Assembly: GCF_018131185.1 (NCBI RefSeq)
Contig: NZ_JAFCJE010000004.1
Span: 841,188 to 905,187 of the forward strand
Direction of reading: 5' to 3'
Source of the DNA: Bradyrhizobium diazoefficiens
GTDB taxonomy: Bacteria > Pseudomonadota > Alphaproteobacteria > Rhizobiales > Xanthobacteraceae
DNA: 64,000 nt
Under the pieces are notes generated by a model. That model saw only the letters and a list, made by a program, of their open reading frames with translations, did no database searches and was not told the DNA's origin. Shown one piece after another: positions 41,127 to 50,245 of this stretch; position 1 is the stretch's first letter; every line of letters starts with the position of its first letter. The position numbers were made by a program, and so were the translations under genes.

Positions 41127-43055
41127 CTAGATCGTCACCTGCGTTCCGACCTCGACCACGCGGCCGGAAGGAATCTGGAAATAGTCGGTGGCGTCGTTGG
41201 CGGAGCGGCTGAGCGAGATGAACAGCCGGTCCTGCCAGCGCGGCATGCCGGAATGCACCGCGGGCTTCAGCGCCCTCCGCGACAGGAAGAACGAGGTGGA
41301 CATGATGTCGAACTGCCAGCCCAGCTTGCGGGCGATGGCGAGGGCCTTCGGCACGTTGGGCGATTCCATGAAGCCGAACTTCAGCGTCACCTTGGAGAAG
41401 GTCGGTGAGATCTGCTCCAGCTTCACCCGCTCGGCCGGATCGATCCGCGGGGTCTGCGCCGTCTCGATGGTGAGAATCACGTTCTTCTCGTGCAGCACCT
41501 TGTAGTGCTTCAGACTATGCATCAACGCCGTCGGCGCGCTGAGCGGGTCCGAGGTCAGGAACACGGCGGTGCCGGGCACGCGCTGCGGCGGCCGCTTCTC
41601 CAGCATCGCCACGAGGTCGGCGAGCGGGAACTCGAGCTTGCGCGACTTCTCGAACAGCAGCCTGCTGCCGCGCCGCCACGTGTACATCAGGATGATCATG
41701 AGCGCGCCGAGCGCCAGCGGCACCCAGCCGCCCTCGAACACCTTGAGCAGGTTCGCCGCCAGGAAGGTCAGGTCGAGGAACAGGAACGGCGCGATCAGGG
41801 CTGCGGCGGCGATCGGCGACCACCGCCAGACTTTCCAGACCACGACAAAACCCATCATCGCCGTGACCACCATGGTCCCGGTGACGGAGATACCGTAGGC
41901 GGACGCCAGCGCGCTGGAAGAGCGGAACAGCAGCACCAGCAGCACCACGGCAAGCAGCAGGAGCTGGTTGATGCGCGGGATGAAGATCTGTCCGGAATGG
42001 GCTTCAGACGTATGGCGAATTTCGAAGCGCGGCAACAGACCGAGTTGAATCGCCTGGCGCGTCAGCGAATAGGCGCCCGTAATGACCGCCTGGCTGGCGA
42101 TGACGGTCGCCATGGTGGCGAGCACGACCATGCAGCCACGGACGAATCCTTGCGGGAACAGCTGGAAGAACGGACTGACGATCGCGCCGGGATCGCTGAG
42201 GACGAGCGCGCCCTGCCCCAGATAGTTCAGTGCCAGCGAGGGGAGCACGATCGAGAGCCACGCGAACTGGATCGGCCGCTTGCCGAAATGGCCGAGATCG
42301 GCATAGAGCGCCTCGGCGCCGGTGACCGCCAGGAACACGGCGCCCAGCGTGACAAAGCCGACAATGCCGTGGTGGAACATGAAAGACACGGCGTAGAGCG
42401 GGTTCAGCGCGTACAGCACCTGCGGCTGCTGGATGATCGGATGGATTGCCGCCGCCGCGAGCACCGCGAACCAGACGCACATGATCGGGCCGAAGAAGGC
42501 GGCGACGCGGGCGGTTCCGCGCGACTGCACCGCGAACAGGCAGACCAGGATCACCACCGTCAGCGGTACGATATAGGGCTCGAACCGGAGCGTGACGTCC
42601 TTCATGCCCTCGATCGCCGACAGCACCGACAGCGCCGGCGTGATCACGGCATCGCCGTAGAACAGCGCGCCGGAGATGATGCCGAGCAGAACGATGGTGG
42701 CCCCACCGGTGCCGACCGCGCGCTGGGCCAGCGCCATCAGTGCCAGCGTGCCACCCTCGCCATTGTTGTCGGCGCGGAGCAGGATCACGACGTATTTGAG
42801 CGTCACTACGACGATCAGCGCCCACAGGATCAGGGAGAGCACCCCGAGCACCGCTGCCGGCGTCGGCAACCCCTCTGCGCCCGAGGCGGCCATCACCGCC
42901 TCACGGAACGCATAGAGCGGGCTGGTGCCGATATCGCCGTAGACGACGCCGATGCTGCCGAGCGTCAGCGCGCCGAAGCGGGCGGTGGTGTGGGCCTCGC
43001 CATGCCCATTGGCCGCCGCCGTTTCCGGGGCGGAAATCGCTACGTCGCTTGTCAT
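41127..43055 (-). CDS. kup: Kup potassium uptake transporter (first copy)
   Basis: 642 residues with about 12 membrane helices and the KUP family blocks LTLGSIGVVYGDIGTSPLYAFREAV, LRADNNGEGGTLALMALAQ, GDAVITPALSVLSAIEG and VTGAEALYADLGHFGKRPIQ, plus a cytoplasmic C-terminal domain. It takes up K+ with protons. ATG 43055 starts the usual N-terminus; no strong ribosome site. A second full-length kup lies directly upstream on the same strand with only 140 bp between, and the two are clearly paralogous along their whole length. Confidence 0.95.
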   Translation of the reverse strand: MTSDVAISAPETAAANGHGEAHTTARFGALTLGSIGVVYGDIGTSPLYAFREAVMAASGAEGLPTPAAVLGVLSLILWALIVVVTLKYVVILLRADNNGEGGTLALMALAQRAVGTGGATIVLLGIISGALFYGDAVITPALSVLSAIEGMKDVTLRFEPYIVPLTVVILVCLFAVQSRGTARVAAFFGPIMCVWFAVLAAAAIHPIIQQPQVLYALNPLYAVSFMFHHGIVGFVTLGAVFLAVTGAEALYADLGHFGKRPIQFAWLSIVLPSLALNYLGQGALVLSDPGAIVSPFFQLFPQGFVRGCMVVLATMATVIASQAVITGAYSLTRQAIQLGLLPRFEIRHTSEAHSGQIFIPRINQLLLLAVVLLVLLFRSSSALASAYGISVTGTMVVTAMMGFVVVWKVWRWSPIAAAALIAPFLFLDLTFLAANLLKVFEGGWVPLALGALMIILMYTWRRGSRLLFEKSRKLEFPLADLVAMLEKRPPQRVPGTAVFLTSDPLSAPTALMHSLKHYKVLHEKNVILTIETAQTPRIDPAERVKLEQISPTFSKVTLKFGFMESPNVPKALAIARKLGWQFDIMSTSFFLSRRALKPAVHSGMPRWQDRLFISLSRSANDATDYFQIPSGRVVEVGTQVTI

Positions 43056-43195
43056 GGGAGAGCCCAGTGGCCTCTGAAAATGCTTCACTGCACAATGGCG
43101 GAAGAGCGCGCGGCTTATAGTCCTGCGCTACCGGCATAGCCTAGCCCGATTTCGGAGCTTAGCCATGCACATTTGCATGGCTCGGGCAGTGCGTT

Positions 43196-45097
43196 CTAGA
43201 TGGTGACCTGGGTCCCCACTTCAACCACCCGTCCCGTGGGGATCTGGAAGTAGTCCGTGGCATCGTTGGCGGACCGGCTCAGCGCAATGAACAGATGGTC
43301 CTGCCATAGCGGCATGCCCGACTGCGCCGACGCTTTCAGCGACCTTCGCGACACGAAGAACGACGTGGACATGATGTCGAACTGCCAGCCCTGCTTGCGG
43401 GCGATCGCGAGCGCCTTGGGCACGTTCGGCTGCTCCATGTAGCCGAAGCGCAGGCGGACCTTGGAGAACTTCTCGCTGATCTTCTCCATGCGGAACCGCT
43501 CCGCCAGGTCGACCCGCGGCGTCTGCGCGGTCTCGATCGTCAGGATCACGTTGTGCTCGTGCAGCACCTTGTTGTGCTTCAAATTGTGCAGCAACGCGGT
43601 CGGCACGAAAGCGGGATCGCTGGTCAGGAATACCGCGGTGCCCTTGACGATGTGCGGCGGCCGCTTCTCCAGGCTCCGGATCAGATCGTCCAGCGGCACC
43701 TCGATCCGGCGCGTCTTCTGCATCAGGATTCCCGAACCCCTGCGCCAGGTCCAGATCGTCCCCACCATGACGACGCCAAACAGCAACGGCACCCACGCAC
43801 CATCGAGCAGCTTCAAGAGATTGGCACTGAAGAAGCTCAGGTCGACGATGACGAACGGCACGATCACAGCCGCAGCCGTGGCGGCGCGCCAGTTCCACAA
43901 TTTCCAGATCACGACGAAGCCCATGATGCCGTCGGCAACCATGGTGGTGGAGACCGCGATGCCATAGGCCGAAGCCAGATTGCTGGGGGTGTGGAACAAC
44001 AAGACCAGCAGCATCACGCCGATCAACAGCAGCCGGTTCACGCGCGGCAGATAGATCTGGCCGGCGTGAGTCTCGGAGGTGTAGCGCACCTCGAAGCGGG
44101 GCAGCAGGCCGAGTTGCACCGCCTGATAGACCAGCGAATAGGCGCCGGTGATCACCGCCTGGCTCGCGATCACGGTGGCGGCGGTCGCGAGACCCACCAG
44201 CGGAAGCACCAGACTATCAGGCACCATGCGATAGAAGGAATGCTCGATCGCGCTTGGATCGGACAGCACCAACGCACCCTGCCCGAAATAGTTGATCAAG
44301 AGCGCGGGCAGCACGAAGAACATCCAGGCCGACTGGATCGGCTTGCGTCCGAAATGACCGAGATCGGCATAGAGCGCCTCGCCCCCGGTCACCGCCAGAA
44401 ATACGGCGCCGAGAGTCACGAGGCCGATCACACCGTGCGAGAGCACGAACTGCACCGCGTAATAGGGATTGATCGCCGCCAGCACGGAGGGATCGTCAGC
44501 GATGTGGACGGCTCCCATCACGGCGATGACGGCGAACCAGACCACCATCACCGGACCGAAGGCCGAGGCGACCAGTGCGGTCCCCTTGCTCTGGACGGCG
44601 AACAGCAGCACCAGAATCAGGACGGTGAGCGGCACGACATAATGCTCGAGCGCGGGGGCCGCGAGCTTGAGGCCCTGGACCGCCGACAGCACCGAGATCG
44701 CCGGCGTGATCATGGAATCGCCGATGAACATGGAGGCGCCGACCACGCCGAGCGCGAGCAGAACCCAGCTGCGCCGCCCGAGCGCGCGCTGGCCGAGCGC
44801 CATCAGCGAGAGCGTGCCGCCCTCCCCGTTATTGTCGGCGCGCAGCAGCAGCAGGACGTATTTGGCGGTAACGACGATCAGCAGCGCCCACAGGATCAGC
44901 GAGAGTACGCCGAGCACGATGATCCGCGAGACCGGCTCGCCATGGGCCGCGCCCTTGACCGCTTCATGGAATGCATAGAGCGGCGAGGTACCGATGTCGC
45001 CGAAGACGACGCCGATGCTCCCGAGCGTAAGGGCCCAAAAACCTGATGTGACCGGTTTCCCGTCTGGGGACTCGGTCGATGAGATGCTCGCCGTCAT
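43196..45097 (-). CDS. kup: Kup potassium uptake transporter (second copy)
   Basis: 633 residues, the same family blocks as its neighbour (LTLGSIGVVFGDIGTSPLYAFHEAV, LRADNNGEGGTLSLMALGQ, VTGGEALYADLGHFGRKPIQ) and an identical C-terminal string NDATDYFQIPSGR versus NDATDYFQIPTGR. Start 45097 gives the standard length; upstream in-frame sequence is not protein-like. The tandem copies probably arose by duplication and may differ in affinity or regulation (inference). Confidence 0.95.
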   Translation of the reverse strand: MTASISSTESPDGKPVTSGFWALTLGSIGVVFGDIGTSPLYAFHEAVKGAAHGEPVSRIIVLGVLSLILWALLIVVTAKYVLLLLRADNNGEGGTLSLMALGQRALGRRSWVLLALGVVGASMFIGDSMITPAISVLSAVQGLKLAAPALEHYVVPLTVLILVLLFAVQSKGTALVASAFGPVMVVWFAVIAVMGAVHIADDPSVLAAINPYYAVQFVLSHGVIGLVTLGAVFLAVTGGEALYADLGHFGRKPIQSAWMFFVLPALLINYFGQGALVLSDPSAIEHSFYRMVPDSLVLPLVGLATAATVIASQAVITGAYSLVYQAVQLGLLPRFEVRYTSETHAGQIYLPRVNRLLLIGVMLLVLLFHTPSNLASAYGIAVSTTMVADGIMGFVVIWKLWNWRAATAAAVIVPFVIVDLSFFSANLLKLLDGAWVPLLFGVVMVGTIWTWRRGSGILMQKTRRIEVPLDDLIRSLEKRPPHIVKGTAVFLTSDPAFVPTALLHNLKHNKVLHEHNVILTIETAQTPRVDLAERFRMEKISEKFSKVRLRFGYMEQPNVPKALAIARKQGWQFDIMSTSFFVSRRSLKASAQSGMPLWQDHLFIALSRSANDATDYFQIPTGRVVEVGTQVTI

Positions 45098-45270
45098 GGG
45101 GGTGGAGAACGCCTGGTCCCTGAATTCGATCCGGCGCCTTTCGACCGTTCCGGCGCGCCTGTCAATTGGCTCGCCACCATAGCAGCCGCCGAGACAGAAG
45201 CTGTGACACCGCAGCAACGTTCATCGCCTGCGCGACGACATGCCTCAGGTAAAATGGTAATGCAAGACCG

Positions 45271-46098
45271 TTACGGCTTCAGGTTCGGCGGCAGCGGGGG
45301 ATCTTCGCGCATCAAGGTGATGGTCACCCGCCGGTTGGCGGCCAGCGACGGATCGTCCGGAAACAACGGCTGCGTGTCCGCCTTGCCGGAGACGGCGAAG
45401 ATGTGCGACGGCGGCAGACCTTGCCGTTCGAGGATCTGGCGCACGGCATTGGCGCGGTCGGCTGACAGATCGAAGGCGCCGTAGTCGCTGCGGGTCGGCA
45501 CGAAGCCCGCGGCGGTGTGGCCGGCGATGGAAACGCGCAGCGGCGTGGCCTTGAGCGGGACCGCGAGCTTCTCGACCAGGCGGCGGGTGCGGTCGTAGGG
45601 CACCTTGGAGCCGTCGGCAAACATCGAGCGGCCGTCCTGATCGACGATCTCGAGGTTGAGACCCTGCTTGGTCTCCTCGAACATGATGTGCTTGGACATC
45701 TCCGTCAGTTCCGGCATGTCCTGCAAGGCTTGGCGCAGCGAGGCGGCGGCGAGCGCGAAATTGCGGTCGACCTTGATCTTCGCGCCGGAGGTCTTGTCGC
45801 GATCCTCCTGGTCCGGCGTCGGCGTGTTAGAGGCATCCTCGGGCTGAATGTGGTCGACGTTCTTCAACCGCGGACGGGTCGGCAGGCCGTCGGACTCGAC
45901 GATCCCGGAATAGCGCGCCTCGGTCTGCACGCCGAATGCCTCGCGCATCGAGCCGGCGACGATCTTCAGCTTCTGCGCATCCTGGGTGGAGAACGCGACC
46001 AGCATCACGAAGAACGCCAGCAATAGCGCCATCAGGTCGGCGAAGGTCACGAACCAACCGTGGCCTCCGTGCGCGCCGCCGCGTTTCTTCTTGGCCAT
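45271..46098 (-). CDS. motB: Flagellar motor stator protein MotB
   Basis: 275 residues. One membrane helix with the proton-channel aspartate (TFADLMALLLAFFVMLVAF, D21), a linker, and a C-terminal OmpA-like peptidoglycan-binding domain (RVSIAGHTAAG, FDLSADRANAVRQILERQGL, AANRRVTITLMR). With MotA it forms the stator that drives flagellar rotation. GGAAAG precedes the ATG. Encoded 33 bp downstream of motA on the same strand. Confidence 0.9.
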   Translation of the reverse strand: MAKKKRGGAHGGHGWFVTFADLMALLLAFFVMLVAFSTQDAQKLKIVAGSMREAFGVQTEARYSGIVESDGLPTRPRLKNVDHIQPEDASNTPTPDQEDRDKTSGAKIKVDRNFALAAASLRQALQDMPELTEMSKHIMFEETKQGLNLEIVDQDGRSMFADGSKVPYDRTRRLVEKLAVPLKATPLRVSIAGHTAAGFVPTRSDYGAFDLSADRANAVRQILERQGLPPSHIFAVSGKADTQPLFPDDPSLAANRRVTITLMREDPPLPPNLKP

Positions 46099-46131
46099 TG
46101 GCTGCTTTCCGCGACCGCCCTACCCCGCCGA

Positions 46132-46905
46132 TCAGGCCGGCACCGGCTCGCCCTCGCCGTGGCGATGTTTCTCCGGCAGATAGGCCAGCAGCATCTCGCG
46201 CACGAGCGTCGGGCTCTTGGAGTCGCGGATCATCAGAATGCCGTCGATGATCAGCGTCCGGTTCGTCTCTTCGTCGAGCAGCTTGCCATGGAGCTTGTCG
46301 GCAATCGGCAAGCAGATCAGGTTCGCGACGACGGCGCCGTACAGCGTCGCCAGCAAGGCGGTGGCCATGAACGGACCGAGCTTGGAAGGATCGGACATGT
46401 TGGAGAACATCTGCACCATGCCGAGCAGCGTGCCGATCATGCCGAACGCGGGGGCGCAGTCCCCGACCGCGCGATAGATCTTGCTGCCCTCGTCCAGATG
46501 CATCAGGAAGTTGTCGCGGTCGCGTTCCAGATTGTCGCGAATGAAGTCGAGGTCGTAGCCGTCGGCGACGTAACGGATACCCTTGGCGAGGAACGGCTCG
46601 TCGGTCTCGACCTTTTCCAGTCCCACTGGACCCTGCTTGCGGGCGATCTCGGCAATGCGGGCGAGTTCGTCGACGAGGTCGTGCGCCGAAAGGCTGCTCA
46701 AGGTGAAGGCGAATTTTGCGCCCAGCGGCACGCCGTGCACCATCGCCGACAATGGAAAGCGGATCATCGTTGCGGCGAACGAACCGCCGAAGATGACGAT
46801 GACGGCGTGGATGTCGTAGAACATCCCGAAGGTACCGCCCATCAGGATCAGCGACGACACAACAATGGCGCCTGCGACCAGGCCGACAAGTGTTGCGATA
46901 TCCAT
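46132..46905 (-). CDS. motA: Flagellar motor stator protein MotA
   Basis: 257 residues, MotA/TolQ/ExbB superfamily: MDIATLVGLVAGAIVVSSLI start, DIHAVIVIFGGSFAATMIRFP, cytoplasmic loop with charged residues, then AFGMIGTLLGMVQMFSNM and ATALLATLYGAVVANLICLPIADKL. ATG 46905 has GGAG 6 bp upstream and is the family-typical start. With MotB it makes the proton-driven stator. No other flagellar genes are in the window. Confidence 0.92.
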   Translation of the reverse strand: MDIATLVGLVAGAIVVSSLILMGGTFGMFYDIHAVIVIFGGSFAATMIRFPLSAMVHGVPLGAKFAFTLSSLSAHDLVDELARIAEIARKQGPVGLEKVETDEPFLAKGIRYVADGYDLDFIRDNLERDRDNFLMHLDEGSKIYRAVGDCAPAFGMIGTLLGMVQMFSNMSDPSKLGPFMATALLATLYGAVVANLICLPIADKLHGKLLDEETNRTLIIDGILMIRDSKSPTLVREMLLAYLPEKHRHGEGEPVPA

Positions 46906-47351
46906 TATCGACTCCAACGCCTGCGCAACAACGGCCATCCTGGCCGCTGGCGCGGCTCAACCCCGAGCCGCATCGCAGACCCTAGAGCCCCGCCATTAAA
47001 GACGCGTAAAGGTTAAGTCCGGACAGTTGGTATGCCGCTCCGCAAGCGGCGGCAGCACAGCCGGCGGCGGAAATCTCAACACTTTGCTAACCATGATCAA
47101 TCGCTGGACCGGCAACCTGCCAGCGAGGCGCCGTGCGCCCGACCCCTGCCGGGCGTTGCCTTCAACGAGATGCAGGATCGCGTGCTGCCTCGTTCCAAGG
47201 TCGAAATCGGGTGATGCCACCGCATGACGTGGCGCCGACGCCGCCGGTCGCGTGCGTCCTCGACTGCGGCCCTGCGTCACATCTGCGACAAGGGATGGTG
47301 GCGGTATTCTCGCCTCGTGGAGGCACGCTCCGTCGTTGGGAGCCATTTGCA
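46906..47351. other. Intergenic region without a confident gene
   Basis: About 446 bp between divergent motA and the gene at 47,352. It must hold the motA promoter. A plus-strand stretch ending near 47,214 (PLPGVAFNEMQDRVLPRSKV) looks slightly protein-like but has no good start; I do not call it. Confidence 0.4.
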
Positions 47352-47645
47352 ATGTTGACGCTGTTCAGTCTTCTCACCGCGCTGCCTGCGGTATTGGCGC
47401 TCCACCTGCTCGAGCCGGAGCTCGTTCTGCCGGCGTTCAGCCTTGCGCTCTTTGCCGAGGCCGTCTTCGCGGTGATCGCAGCGCGCTTGATTCGCCTCCC
47501 GGACAATGCGGAGGCCATCACGCTGTGGGACTTTGCTGGCGGCTTCACCCTGATCGGATGCGCCGCCGCGATGTTTGCCGAGCCGGATCAGGCCGCGCTC
47601 TTTCTGGCGGAACAGGCCGGCTCACAGCCGACGTCGCGGCCGTAG
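47352..47645 (+). CDS. Small membrane protein, unknown function
   Basis: 97 residues with three hydrophobic segments: LFSLLTALPAVLALHLL, FSLALFAEAVFAVIAARLI and LWDFAGGFTLIGCAAAMFA, then a polar tail. GGGAG stands about 9 bp before ATG 47352. The pattern (L-PDNAEAITLWDFAGG) reads as a conserved small membrane protein but I cannot name a family. Convergent with the RraA-family gene. Confidence 0.6.
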   Translation: MLTLFSLLTALPAVLALHLLEPELVLPAFSLALFAEAVFAVIAARLIRLPDNAEAITLWDFAGGFTLIGCAAAMFAEPDQAALFLAEQAGSQPTSRP

Positions 47646-47659
47646 GCCGTTCAGCCGCG

Positions 47660-48379
47660 TCAGTGAATTTCCGCCGAGCGCTTCAGCGCGGCCTTCAGCT
47701 TCTCCAGCGAGAAGTCCGGGCTGCGGGCGATCTCCAGGATCGGGGTCTCGCGGCGGCCACAGAGTTCGGCGGCCTCGGGCAGCTTTGCCGCGACATCGAG
47801 CGGGATTACGATGGCGCCGTGCTGATCGGCATGGATCAGATCGTCCGACTTCACGGTCATGCCCGCGACGCGCACCTCGCCGCCGAAGCTCTCCGCATGC
47901 ACCCAGGCATGCGACGGGCCGATCGAACCGGCCAGCGCCTGGAAGCCTGGGGCCCATTGCGGAATGTCGCGGATCGAGCCGTCGGTGATGACGCCGAGGC
48001 AGCCGAGCGCCTTGTGGACATTGCTCTGCACCTCGCCCCAGAACGCCCCGTAGCCCACGTCAGGGCCGTCGATGTCCTGAATGACCGAGATGCGCGGGCC
48101 ATGGCCGGTGCCGACATACTCGTAATATTCGATACGACGCCTGGACTGCTCTTCCGGTGCAAGCGAGGATTTCAGCACCGAGCGGATCGCAACCGTGCGG
48201 GCATAGCCGACGATCGGTGGCAAATCGGGGAACGGGCAGACCAGTTGCTTTGTGGTGTAGCCGATCAGCCGGCGCTCGGGCGCCACGATTTCCATGGCAT
48301 TGCAGATCGTCGGCGTGTCGTAGCGGCCCAGCGCTTCGAGGACGGAAGCGGGCAGCGGCCCGGTCGCGGAATTGGTCAC
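47660..48379 (-). CDS. RraA-family protein (aldolase/regulator fold)
   Basis: 239 residues: LEALGRYDTPTICNAMEIVAPE, GYARTVAIRS, then QDIDGPDVGYGAFWGEVQSNVHKALGCLGVITDGSIRDIP and DLIHADQHGAIVIP, the fold shared by RraA and HMG/CHA aldolases. The DGSIRD motif corresponds to the substrate-site Arg-Asp. GTG 48379 is chosen since GGGAGAG precedes it; a longer reading from 48463 lacks a site. Unlike the ligK-like gene at 1-456 it has no pathway neighbours, so I make no functional call beyond the fold. Confidence 0.82.
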   Translation of the reverse strand: MTNSATGPLPASVLEALGRYDTPTICNAMEIVAPERRLIGYTTKQLVCPFPDLPPIVGYARTVAIRSVLKSSLAPEEQSRRRIEYYEYVGTGHGPRISVIQDIDGPDVGYGAFWGEVQSNVHKALGCLGVITDGSIRDIPQWAPGFQALAGSIGPSHAWVHAESFGGEVRVAGMTVKSDDLIHADQHGAIVIPLDVAAKLPEAAELCGRRETPILEIARSPDFSLEKLKAALKRSAEIH

Positions 48380-48500
48380 GGCGTTCTCTCCCAGATTGGC
48401 GGTCGCTGTTGGCGCGGTGCCGCCGGCACAGGGCGATATAGCCGAGATCGAGCCTCGACCCAACTCAGCGCACCCTCATGGCTGATATCCGCGAAAGAGC

Positions 48501-49382
48501 TCAGTGCAGCCGTCCGGGGCGGTCGTCATCCTGCGGCGGCTCCGACAGATTCGCCAGCGTCGGCGCTGAAGGCGGCGATGAGACCTCGTCTCCCGATGGC
48601 GCCGTGGCTTCCATCGCGCGCGCCTGGTCGCGATAGGATTTGTATCCGAGCGGCAGGCAGAGCAGATAGAGCACCGTGCCGATCGACAGCACGTGCCAGG
48701 GATAGGCGATCAGCAATGCGATGAAAACGATCACGGCAACGAAAGCCGGCAGCACCAGCTCCGGCGCCACGCGCATGCGCTTGGTCTTGCCGGAGAACAC
48801 CGGCAAGCGCGACACCATCAGGAAGGCGATCAGGAGCGTATAGGCCGCCGTCAGCGCCGCGGGGGTGCGGCCGAGATCGAGGAACGCGACGTAGATCGGC
48901 AGCAGCACGGTGATCGCGCCCGCAGGCGCGGGCACGCCGGTGAAGAAATTGGCGGCGAAGGCGGGCTTGTTGGGATCGTCCATGGTGGCGTTGAAGCGCG
49001 CCAGACGCAGGCCGCCGGAGATCGCGAACACCATGGCGGCGATCCAGCCGGCATTGCCGAGCTCGTGCAGTTGCCAGAAATACAGCATCAGGCCGGGCGC
49101 CACGCCGAAATTGACGAAGTCGGCGAGGCTGTCGAGCTCGGCGCCGAACTTGGACTGGCCCTTGATCATGCGCGCGATGCGGCCGTCGATGCCGTCGAGC
49201 GCGGCCGCGAACACGATGGCGTAGACGGCGAGCGACATCCGCCCCTCGATCGACAGCCGGATCGACGTCAGGCCGGCGCAGATCGCCAGCAGCGTGATGA
49301 CGTTGGGCACCAGCATCCGCACCGGAATCGGGCGGAACCGCCGGCGGCGGACGTCGGGATCTCTCAGATCGTAGGGTGTCAT
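48501..49382 (-). CDS. pssA: CDP-diacylglycerol-serine O-phosphatidyltransferase
   Basis: 293 residues. The CDP-alcohol phosphatidyltransferase signature DGIDGRIARMIKGQSKFGAE followed by LDSLADFVNFG is complete, and there are about eight membrane helices. It makes phosphatidylserine in the inner membrane, the substrate of the psd product encoded 87 bp upstream on the same strand. Start 49382 has GAGGACAGCC before it. The C-terminal ~35 residues are polar and not conserved (PSGDEVSSPPSAPT). Confidence 0.94.
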   Translation of the reverse strand: MTPYDLRDPDVRRRRFRPIPVRMLVPNVITLLAICAGLTSIRLSIEGRMSLAVYAIVFAAALDGIDGRIARMIKGQSKFGAELDSLADFVNFGVAPGLMLYFWQLHELGNAGWIAAMVFAISGGLRLARFNATMDDPNKPAFAANFFTGVPAPAGAITVLLPIYVAFLDLGRTPAALTAAYTLLIAFLMVSRLPVFSGKTKRMRVAPELVLPAFVAVIVFIALLIAYPWHVLSIGTVLYLLCLPLGYKSYRDQARAMEATAPSGDEVSSPPSAPTLANLSEPPQDDDRPGRLH

Positions 49383-49468
49383 GGCTGTCCTCACCTCGAG
49401 GCGAGATATAGCAAGCCGCGCCGCCCTCCGCCATTGCGGCGGAAAGGCCCCCTAGACCGGCTTATTGG

Positions 49469-50167
49469 TTAATTGGCGCGGAAGGCGCGGCTGGGATCCT
49501 CGCCCGCAAGATCGGCCAAAATCGTCTCGCCGGCGATGGCAGTCTGCCCTTCCGAGACTAGCGCCTTAGTGCCAACGGGCAGGTAGACGTCGAGCCGCGA
49601 GCCGAAGCGGATCAGGCCGAACCGCTCGCCGGCGCCGATCGCCTGGCCTTCCCTGACGAAGCAGACGATGCGCTTGGCGACCAGCCCTGCGATCTGGACG
49701 ACGCCGATCCGCGCCGTCGGCGTCGAGATCACCAGCGAATTGCGCTCATTGTCCTCGCTGGCCTTGTCGAGCTCGGCATTGATGAAGAGGCCCGGGCGGT
49801 AGGCGATGCGGTCCACCCTGCCCGCGACGGGCGCGCGGTTCACGTGGCAATTGAAGACGCTCATGAACACCGAGATGCGTGGCAACGGCCGGTCGCCGAG
49901 CCCGAGCTCGGCCGGCGGCAACGCCATGGTGATCATCGAGACGCGGCCATCGGCCGGCGACACAACCAGCCCCTCGCGCACCGGCGTCACGCGCACGGGA
50001 TCGCGGAAGAACAGCGCGCACCACACGGTCAGGATCGTGCCGATCCAGCCTAGAGGCGACCACAGCCAGAACAGGATCAGGCTGGCCAGCGCAAAGCCGC
50101 CGATGAAGGGATAGCCCTCCTTGTGGATCGGCGGGATCTGACGCTGGATCGAATCGAGAATGGACAT
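49469..50167 (-). CDS. psd: Phosphatidylserine decarboxylase proenzyme (PSD-A type)
   Basis: 232 residues of the short PSD-A class: HKEGYPFIGGFALASLILFWL membrane anchor, FMSVFNCHVNRAPVAGRV, and the self-cleavage site FGSR (S190 becomes the pyruvoyl group). It converts phosphatidylserine to phosphatidylethanolamine. Co-directional with and upstream of pssA; the ABC exporter gene ends 78 bp further upstream, so a three-gene transcript is possible. Confidence 0.94.
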   Translation of the reverse strand: MSILDSIQRQIPPIHKEGYPFIGGFALASLILFWLWSPLGWIGTILTVWCALFFRDPVRVTPVREGLVVSPADGRVSMITMALPPAELGLGDRPLPRISVFMSVFNCHVNRAPVAGRVDRIAYRPGLFINAELDKASEDNERNSLVISTPTARIGVVQIAGLVAKRIVCFVREGQAIGAGERFGLIRFGSRLDVYLPVGTKALVSEGQTAIAGETILADLAGEDPSRAFRAN

Positions 50168-50245
50168 CGCTATCTGCCGGTCGGAGTGAATGGCACGGGT
50201 CGTCGCGCGGGCTTGTTTAGGCCAGAGTTGGGACCGGAGACAAGG

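Noticed and set aside
41490..45046. Long plus-strand frames opposite both kup genes
   Set aside because: Both copies show the same antisense pattern because the sense genes are paralogous; not independent evidence of coding.
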